From: JAPPLB01 sp965204095
Lineage (GTDB): Bacteria > Acidobacteriota > Terriglobia > Bryobacterales > UBA6623
DNA: 64,000 bases
Assembly (NCBI GenBank): GCA_965204095.1
Contig: OZ241991.1
Coordinates: 4,526,001 to 4,590,000 of the forward strand
Direction: 5' to 3'
Shown: in pieces, positions 40,647 to 48,203 of the stretch
Position numbering within the stretch: position 1 is the stretch's first letter
How the letters are laid out: the number at the start of each line of letters is the position of its first letter
The notes under the pieces: generated by a model
Databases searched by the model: none
Seen by the model: the letters and a program-made list of their open reading frames with translations, nothing else
What the model was told of the DNA's origin: nothing
Made by a program: the position numbers and the translations under genes

Positions 40647-43238
40647 GTGAATAGTACGCGGAACTCTATCAGGAAAAGAATTTCGAGGCAGTTGGCCGAG
40701 TTGCCGAGAATCGGCGGGGGCGTTCGCACCTTCAAGCTTGCTGTATGCGCCACGCTTCTCGTTGCGGCCGCCGGGGCGCAAACTTCCGCCGACTGGAGAA
40801 TCGACACCATCGCGGGGGGTGGGGAGCCGGGCCACGGCGGGGACGGCGGCTCCGCAACCGAGGCTCGACTATCCTTTCCATCCGACGTGGCGGTGGACCT
40901 TGCCGGCAACGTCTACATTGCCGATTTCTTCAGCCAGCGCATCCGCAGGGTGGACACTACGGGGATCATTACCACCATCGCGGGGTCTGGGAAGCCGGGC
41001 TACGGCGGGGACGGCGGCCCGGCGAGCGAAGCCAGATTGAACTTTCCTAGCAGTGTGGCAGCGGATGGCGCAGGCAACCTCTACATCGCCGATACCGGCA
41101 ACCACCGTATTCGCCGGGTGGACGCTTCCGGCATCATTCACACTATCGCGGGGACCGTAGAGGAGGGCTTCGATTGGGAAGGCCGGGCGGTAGAGGCACG
41201 ACTGAGTAACCCCAAAGGCATGACGGTCGATGGATCCGGAAACCTCTACTTCGGCAGTTACCTCAGCTTCGGGATTCGCCGAGTGGACGCCACGGGGACT
41301 ATGAACAGAGTCAGAGGGTCCGGAGAAGGCGAAGGCCCGTATGACGAGGAGCGGCTATCGCGGGACCGAGGAATAGCGGTGGACCATGCCGGCAACGTCT
41401 ATATCGCCAATATCGACAACCACTACGTCCGCCGGGTGGATGCGGCGGGAACGGTGAGCGTCATTGCGGGGACCTGGGAACCGGGCTACGGCGGAGACGG
41501 AGGAAGGGCGGTCGAGGCACAATTGTCCTTTCCCGCTGACGTTTCGGTGGACCATGCCGGCAACGTCTATATCGCCGATACTGGCAACCACCGCATTCGG
41601 CGGATCGACACCATGGGGACCATCACCACCATCGCGGGGACCGGGAAGCCGGGATACGGCGGGGACGGTGGCCCGGCGGTCGAGGCGCAGCTAGCCTCTC
41701 CCTTTGCCCTGACGGTGGACAGCTCAGGTGACCTGTACGTTGCCGACCTAGGCAACTACCGCATTCGAGTCCTAACGCTGTCCAACGACGGAGGCGCGCG
41801 AGCGCCGCTGCTTGAAAGAATAGGCGGTCTTCTTCCACTACGATCTTCTGTCCGGACAGGTAAGGTAGTGAGCCAGTACCAGAAGACAAATCGCAACCTG
41901 CTGATTGTGGTACCCGAAGGCGGAGCCGTCGGCACGGTTTCGAATCATATTTCATGTGGTGCCGGAGAAACCTGCGAGATCCCCATCGACGAAGAGTTCA
42001 ATGAAGTTTTTGTACCCCAACCCGAGGTGGGCTACTGGTTCAATTCCTGGAAGAAATCCAACGAGCACTTCTGCGGCGGACAGATCGTACATTGTGCCGT
42101 TCGAGCCGACACATCCGATTCCTTATCGCGTCTGGAACCGGTTTTCGAGAGGGAAGCGGCGTCTACTGGCTATGAGGGAATCCGCTTGTTGGACTACAGG
42201 GACCTAGCCGTGGACGGTCTTTTCTTCGCCTATGCACACGCGGACTTCGACGGTGACGGGATCCTGGATCTGTTCGGAGTCGCAGGAGAGGAAAGCGGGC
42301 GTTCAACCGAGCGGCAGCATCTTGAGATGTGGCTCGGAACGGGTGATGGGACCTACCGCCGAGATGACGGCATACTGGTCAACCCGAGCGGCGCCGGGAT
42401 CAATCCCCGAAAAGTTGTCGCAGCCGATTTTAATGGCGATGGCAAGGCGGACGTGATCGTGGCCGATCACGGTTACGACGCCCGGCCGTTTCCCGGCGCC
42501 CCCTTGCTGCTGTACTTGTCCACCGCGGACGGCAAGCTGGAGAAAGCAAAAGGAATGGAGCACATTCTAGGGTTTCATCACGGCGTGGCCGCCGGAGACA
42601 TCGACGGGGACGGGGATACCGACGCTTTCGTAACCGACTTCCTGGTCACGTTCCTGATCAATGACGGCAAGGGAAATCTGACCCCGAACAGAGCTTATCT
42701 GCCCAACCACGAACTCCTGGGGCACACTTCGGAACTGATCGACGTGGATCGGGACGGACACCTGGATTTGCTCTTCGCCGGGGACGCGGTCAATACTCCA
42801 TGCATCATTTTCTGGGGTGATGCTGAACCAAGCTTTACCGCCAGTACAACGAGCACAATGCCGGAGGTCACTGACTTTGGAATCATTGTGGATATCGAGG
42901 TCGGGGACATCGACGGGGACGGCATCAACGACCTACTGCTGAACCGTGTCGGTACTCCACCCGGGAGAAGATACTATCACGGGATGTACCTTCAACTGCT
43001 CAAGGGGCAGGAAGACCGCCGCACGTTCTCTGACATCACCGAGTCCAGCATCGACAACGAAGCATTGCTCGACACCTACAGCGAACATGAGTGGTTTGTG
43101 TGGCTGATTTTGCAGGACTGGGACTTCGATGGAGACCTCGACATTCTGGTCGATAATCAGACACGCCATCGATCAAACCTTGTATTGATCAACCAGGGCC
43201 GGGCTCTGTTCTCGAACCTGGAAGTGATTGAACCCTGA
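40647..43238 (+). CDS. Secreted NHL-repeat and FG-GAP/VCBS protein
   Basis: About 863 residues. A signal-like segment (LAVCATLLVAAAGAQ) is followed by six or seven NHL repeats at about 45-370, each with the core YIADTGNHRIRRVDA and TIAGTGKPGYGGDGGPA. A linker with a Cys pair follows (CGAGETCEIPI). The C-terminal half has FG-GAP/VCBS-like calcium loops (ADFDGDGILDLFG, ADFNGDGKADVIVADHG, GDIDGDGDTDAFV, WDFDGDLDILVD), forming a second propeller. The start is uncertain: GTG 40647 aligns with the paralogue at 43342, TTG 40629 is the alternative. Probably an extracellular binding protein; ligand unknown. Confidence 0.8.
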   Translation: MNSTRNSIRKRISRQLAELPRIGGGVRTFKLAVCATLLVAAAGAQTSADWRIDTIAGGGEPGHGGDGGSATEARLSFPSDVAVDLAGNVYIADFFSQRIRRVDTTGIITTIAGSGKPGYGGDGGPASEARLNFPSSVAADGAGNLYIADTGNHRIRRVDASGIIHTIAGTVEEGFDWEGRAVEARLSNPKGMTVDGSGNLYFGSYLSFGIRRVDATGTMNRVRGSGEGEGPYDEERLSRDRGIAVDHAGNVYIANIDNHYVRRVDAAGTVSVIAGTWEPGYGGDGGRAVEAQLSFPADVSVDHAGNVYIADTGNHRIRRIDTMGTITTIAGTGKPGYGGDGGPAVEAQLASPFALTVDSSGDLYVADLGNYRIRVLTLSNDGGARAPLLERIGGLLPLRSSVRTGKVVSQYQKTNRNLLIVVPEGGAVGTVSNHISCGAGETCEIPIDEEFNEVFVPQPEVGYWFNSWKKSNEHFCGGQIVHCAVRADTSDSLSRLEPVFEREAASTGYEGIRLLDYRDLAVDGLFFAYAHADFDGDGILDLFGVAGEESGRSTERQHLEMWLGTGDGTYRRDDGILVNPSGAGINPRKVVAADFNGDGKADVIVADHGYDARPFPGAPLLLYLSTADGKLEKAKGMEHILGFHHGVAAGDIDGDGDTDAFVTDFLVTFLINDGKGNLTPNRAYLPNHELLGHTSELIDVDRDGHLDLLFAGDAVNTPCIIFWGDAEPSFTASTTSTMPEVTDFGIIVDIEVGDIDGDGINDLLLNRVGTPPGRRYYHGMYLQLLKGQEDRRTFSDITESSIDNEALLDTYSEHEWFVWLILQDWDFDGDLDILVDNQTRHRSNLVLINQGRALFSNLEVIEP

Positions 43239-43341
43239 AGATCAAAGACTCATCCCCTGCCTGCAACGACCAAAATCGACTTGCGATTCGGCCTGCTCGC
43301 TTGAGCATTCCCAATAAGATTTTCTATCCCGTCAAGGAAAA

Positions 43342-43704
43342 ATGATGTGGAACTCCATCAACCAAAGAATGTCGACCCGGTTCGCCGCGTCGCCGCGAAG
43401 CGGCGGGGGAGTTCGTGCCGTCTAGCTTGCCGTCTGCGCCGCGCTTCTCGTTGCGAATGCCTGGGCGCAACCCTCCGCCGACTGGAGAATCGACACAATC
43501 GCCGGTCTGCCGTACTTCCGGGATAACGACCCGTCCATCGATGCTCGGTCAGACGCCCCCTCCGGCGTAGTGTTGGACAGCACGGGCAACCTCTACATCG
43601 CCGATGCGAGCAACCACCGGACCCGAGTCCTGACCCGGTCTACTGACAGCGGCGGCGAGCGAGCACCGCTGTTAGAAGAAATTCGCGGCCTTCTGCCGTT
43701 CTGA
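43342..43704 (+). pseudogene. NHL-repeat paralogue, nonsense and deleted
   Basis: Same N-terminus as the gene before it (LAVCAALLVANAWAQPSADW, IDTIAG) and the same C-terminal end of the NHL part (NLYIADASNHRTRVLTRS), but only about one repeat remains. An in-frame TAG interrupts it just before the signal segment. The AAGGAA ribosome binding site and ATG survive. Confidence 0.8.
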
Positions 43705-43725
43705 CACGTACGTTAGGAGAAAAAA

Positions 43726-44592
43726 ATGCACTCCACAAGAATAGTCCTGCTGTTTCTGTTGGCCCTGAGTTCGATGGCGCAAGCCATGCCGCGGCCCGCC
43801 GGCCCCTACTTCGAGCCGATCCCGGACTGGAATTACAAAGCAACCCTATCGCCACCCGGCATCGTGATCGCCCCCGGCGACGAGATCCTTCCCCAGATCG
43901 CCAACAGCGGCACTCCGGAAAGCGGGGGATTCTTCATGATCTTCCAGGCCGTCAACGTCTCGACGACCATGGCGACGTTCGAAGTGAACTTCTACGACGG
44001 GAACGGGGAACCCATGGACATGCCGCTGGCGGAAAATGCCGATGACATGACCGGCACAGCTTCCAATGGATTCCAGGGGACGCTCTCGCCGGGCGGCTAC
44101 GGGGCGCAAGTGACGATCCCGAACGGCTCGGACGCCGCCATCGGTTACGCCGTGGTGAGGATGAACCCCGCCGAATCGGTAGCGGTCAACGCGACGTTCG
44201 TGAACCTGGTACCGGGACGTCCGCCGTTCATGGCCGGCATACCGCTGTCGAGCCGCCTTCACAAGACGGCCTTCATGCCGTACCTGGCAGGAGGCGGGTT
44301 CACTCCTTCGCTGGCGTTGGTCTCGCTGGAGGCTCAGGACGTGACACTGATCGCGCGCAGCGGCTTTGACGGGACCGAACTTTGCAGAGCCACCTTGAGC
44401 TTCGGCGCCGGGCATCACCAACCGTTCCTGTTGAGGGACCACCTTCCCTGCACGGACATGACGGAGGGAACGCTCGAGATTCGGGGAGATCCTCTGATGC
44501 CTGCCTCGATAGCCGGGATCGGCTTCGAAGGGCATGTGGGAGGCGCGTTCGTGACCCAGCCGATCTGGACGAATCCGGCGCGGGGGCTCTGA
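43726..44592 (+). CDS. Secreted hypothetical protein, beta-rich
   Basis: 288 residues. TAGGAG ribosome binding site and signal peptide IVLLFLLALSSMAQA. The mature protein is rich in Gly, Pro and aliphatic residues with predicted beta strands (GGFFMIFQAVNVSTTMATFE, MAGIPLSSRLHKTAFMPYLA, IAGIGFEGHVGGAFVTQP). This layout is common in acidobacterial secreted proteins of unknown function. It starts 21 bp after the NHL pseudogene and may share its promoter. Confidence 0.7.
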   Translation: MHSTRIVLLFLLALSSMAQAMPRPAGPYFEPIPDWNYKATLSPPGIVIAPGDEILPQIANSGTPESGGFFMIFQAVNVSTTMATFEVNFYDGNGEPMDMPLAENADDMTGTASNGFQGTLSPGGYGAQVTIPNGSDAAIGYAVVRMNPAESVAVNATFVNLVPGRPPFMAGIPLSSRLHKTAFMPYLAGGGFTPSLALVSLEAQDVTLIARSGFDGTELCRATLSFGAGHHQPFLLRDHLPCTDMTEGTLEIRGDPLMPASIAGIGFEGHVGGAFVTQPIWTNPARGL

Positions 44593-44713
44593 TAGCGCAT
44601 CACCTTCGACGATGAAACGCTGCCTTTCGCGGAGGATGAAGAGGTGATCGGGCAGGTTCACCGGGCGGGCAGAGCGTTGTGAAGGAACGGAAAACGTTGA
44701 AAGGAGCAAGAGC

Positions 44714-44878
44714 ATGCGAGCATTGAGACCCTTCGCCGCAATCGTGTTGCTGACCGTTGCGGCTTGGCCGCAACTCCTGTCGGGCGGGATCGACGACATC
44801 GCCATCGACGCCGAGTGCAACATTCTGGTTGCCGTTGAGGAACTTCATCGCCGGTCTCTCTTAGCGAGCGTCTGGTAG
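44714..44878 (+). CDS. Small secreted peptide
   Basis: 54 codons. AAGGAGC lies 7 bp before the ATG, and a signal peptide follows (FAAIVLLTVAAWPQLLSGG). The mature peptide is about 30 residues with acidic and then basic parts (DDIAIDAECNILVAVEELHR). Family unknown. It could be the truncated start of a longer secreted gene. Confidence 0.45.
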   Translation: MRALRPFAAIVLLTVAAWPQLLSGGIDDIAIDAECNILVAVEELHRRSLLASVW

Positions 44879-44889
44879 CCGTAATCCTC

Positions 44890-45006
44890 ATGCTCGTAGG
44901 GATAGGTCTGTTCGCTACCGGCGCATTGATCGGTGCCTTCGAATCCGGTTTGTTGGTAAAGATTCTTCACCGCGTGGCCGTGCTGGCTACACGACTGACG
45001 CCATGA
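44890..45006 (+). CDS. Possible small membrane peptide
   Basis: 38 codons with one strong hydrophobic helix (MLVGIGLFATGALIGAFESG) and a basic end (HRVAVLATRLTP). The frame is open further upstream without an obvious start, and there is no ribosome binding site. It may be the tail of a broken gene. Confidence 0.3.
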   Translation: MLVGIGLFATGALIGAFESGLLVKILHRVAVLATRLTP

Positions 45007-45087
45007 AAGCGGCCAGGGTATCTTCAGCGCCAGCCGCGGGAGCCGGCTTCGGGTCCGATGTTGGCAGACCCTTCTACCGTTGCCGAT

Positions 45088-45149
45088 CCCCGATATTCAC
45101 ACTTTATACCCCCTTTCGCGAAGTACTAAGCGGTGCAGTAATACAATCG
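45088..45149 (+). repeat. 62-bp recombinase-leader repeat, copy B
   Basis: Pairs with 32011-32073. It ends 31 bp before the serine recombinase start. A CTGAAA-ATGA-TTTCAG hairpin lies between repeat and gene and may be an operator or resolution subsite. Confidence 0.65.
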
Positions 45150-45179
45150 TCACTGAAAATGATTTCAGGGTAGCTGTTC

Positions 45180-45797
45180 GTGAACATCGGTTACGCCCGA
45201 GTCTCCACCGTCGACCAGGACCCGGAGCTACAGATCGCGGCTCTCAAGGACGCTCGCTGTGAACGAATCTTTACCGAACACGCCTCCGGCATCAGCCGCA
45301 AGCGCCCGGAGTTGGAACGCCTCTTAGACACACTGCGCTCCGGAGACACCCTCATCGTCTGGCGCTTCGACCGCCTCGGTCGTAGTGTGTCCCACCTTGT
45401 GCAGATCGTCGAGCAGCTTCGCTCCATTAAAGTCGAGCTCGTCAGCCTGTCCGAAGGCATCGACACCAACACCGCCATCGGAGAAGCCGTGTTCACCATC
45501 ATCGCCGCCTTCGCCCAGATGGAGCGCCAGCTCAACTCCGAACGCACCCGCGCCGGCGTCGCCAAGGCCCGCAAGAACAATCGCCGCTGGGGCGCATCGT
45601 CCAAGTTCCACGAGCCCCTAAACGTCGAGCTCGTGCGGGCGCTGCTTCGCGAAGGCAGCCTTTCCAAGGTCGCGATCGCCCGCCGCATCGGCGTTCATCC
45701 CTGCACTCTGTACCGCTGGTTCCCGGAAGGCGAGGCCGACAACTTCAAGCCCACGCCCACTTTCCACCGCAGACAGAAGCAGCGAGCGCAGCGATGA
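45180..45797 (+). CDS. Serine recombinase (resolvase/invertase)
   Basis: 205 residues, GTG start. Small serine recombinase of the Tn3 resolvase/DNA invertase type: IGYARVSTVDQDPELQIAAL carries the nucleophile Ser, LIVWRFDRLGRSVSHLVQIV the active-site Arg residues, and GEAVFTIIAAFAQMERQL the E-helix. A C-terminal helix-turn-helix follows (EGSLSKVAIARRIGVHPCTL). It would resolve or invert DNA at paired sites. The stop overlaps the start of the tyrosine recombinase by 4 bp, so the two are co-translated. Intact. Confidence 0.92.
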   Translation: MNIGYARVSTVDQDPELQIAALKDARCERIFTEHASGISRKRPELERLLDTLRSGDTLIVWRFDRLGRSVSHLVQIVEQLRSIKVELVSLSEGIDTNTAIGEAVFTIIAAFAQMERQLNSERTRAGVAKARKNNRRWGASSKFHEPLNVELVRALLREGSLSKVAIARRIGVHPCTLYRWFPEGEADNFKPTPTFHRRQKQRAQR

Positions 45798-46783
45798 CGC
45801 TGGCCGAGGCCTGCGATCTTTTCCTCAAAGACGTACAAGCGCGAAAACTGAGCGCCTCCAGTCAGAAGAACTACCTGTCCCTGTTCAGAACTTGGAAAGC
45901 CTACGCCAACTCACGAGGGCTTTCCGAACTGACCAGCTTCGACCAGGCCGCCATGCGCACCTGGCGCGAAGCGTGGGACTGCAAACCGAACACGCAGCGA
46001 TTGCGGCTTCGGCTCCTACGAGCGTTCTTTTCCCATGCCGTTGATGCTGGATGGGTTCAGGCTTCCCCCGTGGCGAAGCTCAAAGCCCCTAAGGCGCCTG
46101 ATCAGCCAACCATGCCGCTTACGAGAGACGAGGTGATCTCTCTCGTCACCGCCGCGGCCGATGCTGGGAAACTGAAAGAGCGAGCGCTGATTCTTCTCAT
46201 GCGCTACTCGGGCCTCGCGATCCGCGACGCGGTCACGTTGCGACACGACGCCATCGACGCCAACAACAACATGACTCTGCGGAGAGCCAAGAGCGGAGAG
46301 CTTGTCATGCTTCCCTTGCACGATCTGGCTGTCGAGGCCCTGAAGCAGATCGCGCAGCCTGACCACCCTTACTACTTTTGGACGGGTAACTCCTTGCCAT
46401 CGACCACAACGAATTATTGGAGGGAGAGGCTGTATCAAGTGTCCACGAAAGCGGGAATTCTAGACTTCAAACCCCATCGCCTTCGAGACACCTTTGCCGT
46501 CGAGCTTCTTCTCGCCGGCGTTCAGATGCAAGACGTAAGCACGCTGCTCGGTCACAGCAGCGTCAGCACCACCGAACGTTACTACGCTCCGTGGAACGTG
46601 TCCCGCCGCGATCGGCTCATCAAAATCATCCGGGAGGTTCATGCTTGCGACCCGTTGCCTGAGTTGCTCAAAGGGCGCAAGCCCCTAACGAAAGCGGGGG
46701 CCGTTCACGCGGCCCCCGCAAATAGCCTGGCATCAACCCATGTGAAGCCAAACTCAACAAAGTGTAAGTTGAGTGTAGCATAG
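45794..46783 (+). CDS. Tyrosine recombinase/integrase
   Basis: 329 residues. N-terminal SAM-like core-binding domain (LAEACDLFLKDVQARKLSAS, SQKNYLSLFRTWKAYANSRG). Catalytic domain with Arg in LMRYSGLAIRDAV, Lys in the beta-hairpin MTLRRAKSGELVML, HRLRDTFAVELLLAG (HxxR), LLGHSSVSTTERYY (His and nucleophile Tyr). Normal length for XerC/phage integrases. It overlaps the serine recombinase by 4 bp. The last 30 or so codons contain a strong GC hairpin (46694-46719), so the C-terminal end may be an extension through an old terminator. It probably mobilises the small element between 45088 and about 46790. Confidence 0.9.
   Translation: MTLAEACDLFLKDVQARKLSASSQKNYLSLFRTWKAYANSRGLSELTSFDQAAMRTWREAWDCKPNTQRLRLRLLRAFFSHAVDAGWVQASPVAKLKAPKAPDQPTMPLTRDEVISLVTAAADAGKLKERALILLMRYSGLAIRDAVTLRHDAIDANNNMTLRRAKSGELVMLPLHDLAVEALKQIAQPDHPYYFWTGNSLPSTTTNYWRERLYQVSTKAGILDFKPHRLRDTFAVELLLAGVQMQDVSTLLGHSSVSTTERYYAPWNVSRRDRLIKIIREVHACDPLPELLKGRKPLTKAGAVHAAPANSLASTHVKPNSTKCKLSVA
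46694..46719. terminator. Strong GC hairpin at recombinase 3' end
   Basis: Perfect 10-base stem GCGGGGGCCG / CGGCCCCCGC with loop TTCACG. It lies inside the last codons of the tyrosine recombinase and between convergent genes. No T-run; bidirectional terminator likely. Confidence 0.5.
46752..46774. other. Short inverted repeat at element right side
   Basis: ACTCAAC, nine bases, GTTGAGT, a few bases before the Gfo/Idh stop. Could be core or arm sites of the tyrosine recombinase. Confidence 0.35.
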
Positions 46784-46786
46784 TTA

Positions 46787-47938
46787 CTACATGTTGTAGG
46801 CTTCGTCCCACGTCACTTCGCGCTTCAGATCGATCGCGAGGCGGCCCATGATGGCGGTCATCGTGCTCTCGGCCGCGAACAGCGCCGCGTTCTCCGGCGG
46901 AATCTCGCCGCGCGCGCCTTTGACGAAGTGCTCGATCACATCGTCGGTGATGTTGTACTTGGTCGCTTGCCGCGAGGGGCTCCGTCCTTCGACATTGGTC
47001 GTGTAGCCGCGGCGCGAAGTTGAGATCACGCCCTTGGTTCCAAAGAAGTATTCGCCCACGTCACGGTAGCCGCCCACGGAAATCTGATTCGCCGAATGCG
47101 TGTAGACGCGGCCGTCAGGCAGCTTGTAGTTGACGGCCAGACTGTCCATGATGTCACCGATGTCGGTGCGCACCACGCGAGCGCCGTAGCCGGTCGCGCT
47201 GACCGGGTGGACTCCGGTGAACCAGTTGACGACGTCGATGTTGTGGCAATTCTGCTCGACGATGATGTCGCCGGACAACTCCTTGTAGAACAACCAGTTC
47301 CGAACACGCTCCTCCGACTCCGGGTGCCCCTTGCGGATCGGCAGGGGGCCGCCCAGCCAGGCGGAGCGAATCATGCGGATCTCACCGATCTCGCCCCCCG
47401 CGACCATCTCGTAGGCGCGGCGATAGTCCTTGCCCCAACGTTGTTGGTAGTCGACCATCACCATCTGTCCGGGCTTGACGTTCTTCGACGCGGCGATCAC
47501 ACGGCGCACGCCGGCCGGGTCGACCGCTACCGGCTTTTCCATCAGGATGTGCTTGCCCGAGGCGACCGCCAGCTCGAAGTGCTCCGGGTGCAGATAGGGC
47601 GGCGTGGCGATGTAGATCGCGTCGATATCGGCGTCCAGAATCGCCTGGGCGCTCTTGTAGGCTTGCGCGTCGGGCGCGGGCAGGCTCTTGCGGGCCGCGG
47701 CGATCTGGTCGTCGTAGACGTCGGCGAGAGCCGTCAATTCCGTGCCCGGGTTCTTGAGGAACAGCTTGCTGACTCGCGATCCGCGTCGGCCGCAGCCCAA
47801 CAGTCCGACTTTTGCCTTCGAGTTCGCCGGCGTCCCGTAGACCGATTCCGGTTGAATGATCGTCCAGCCGGCCGCCGCCACACCCGCATCCTTGACGAAC
47901 TCTCTGCGTGTGGAAGCCTGCTTCGATTGCTTGTCCAT
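46787..47938 (-). CDS. Tat-exported Gfo/Idh/MocA oxidoreductase
   Basis: 383 residues; ATG at 47938 with GGAGAGG upstream. Twin-arginine leader STRREFVKDAGVAAAG, then the Rossmann NAD(P) site VGLLGCGRRGSR and the family motif GKHILMEKPVAVDPAGVRRV. The C-terminal catalytic domain carries the His in VEQNCHNIDVVNWFTG. Such proteins act on sugars, often via 3-keto intermediates, consistent with the DUF1080 proteins in this genome. The recombinase element ends right at its stop codon (CTACATGTTGTAG) without damaging it. Confidence 0.9.
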   Translation of the reverse strand: MDKQSKQASTRREFVKDAGVAAAGWTIIQPESVYGTPANSKAKVGLLGCGRRGSRVSKLFLKNPGTELTALADVYDDQIAAARKSLPAPDAQAYKSAQAILDADIDAIYIATPPYLHPEHFELAVASGKHILMEKPVAVDPAGVRRVIAASKNVKPGQMVMVDYQQRWGKDYRRAYEMVAGGEIGEIRMIRSAWLGGPLPIRKGHPESEERVRNWLFYKELSGDIIVEQNCHNIDVVNWFTGVHPVSATGYGARVVRTDIGDIMDSLAVNYKLPDGRVYTHSANQISVGGYRDVGEYFFGTKGVISTSRRGYTTNVEGRSPSRQATKYNITDDVIEHFVKGARGEIPPENAALFAAESTMTAIMGRLAIDLKREVTWDEAYNM

Positions 47939-48203
47939 GCCGCCTCTCCAAGCACCCCGGAATGGCGCGCTTCGCCTCGTGGAACCGAGCGGTTCCCAAC
48001 GCGTTCCGATTCTAACAGAGACTCGCGGCGGGGAGCTTGCGGAGGCCCCGGCATGGGAACCTTGGCCTCCGCCCTCCCTCATCCTTCCCCAAACTGACTT
48101 CAGCGAAGCCGCCTGGCGATTCGAACCTGCACAGGCGCCAGGTTCCGCGGGTTGGATCGATGCAGTCCTTTTGTATAGTGGGGAGTCGGAAGGGGACTTT
48201 GCG

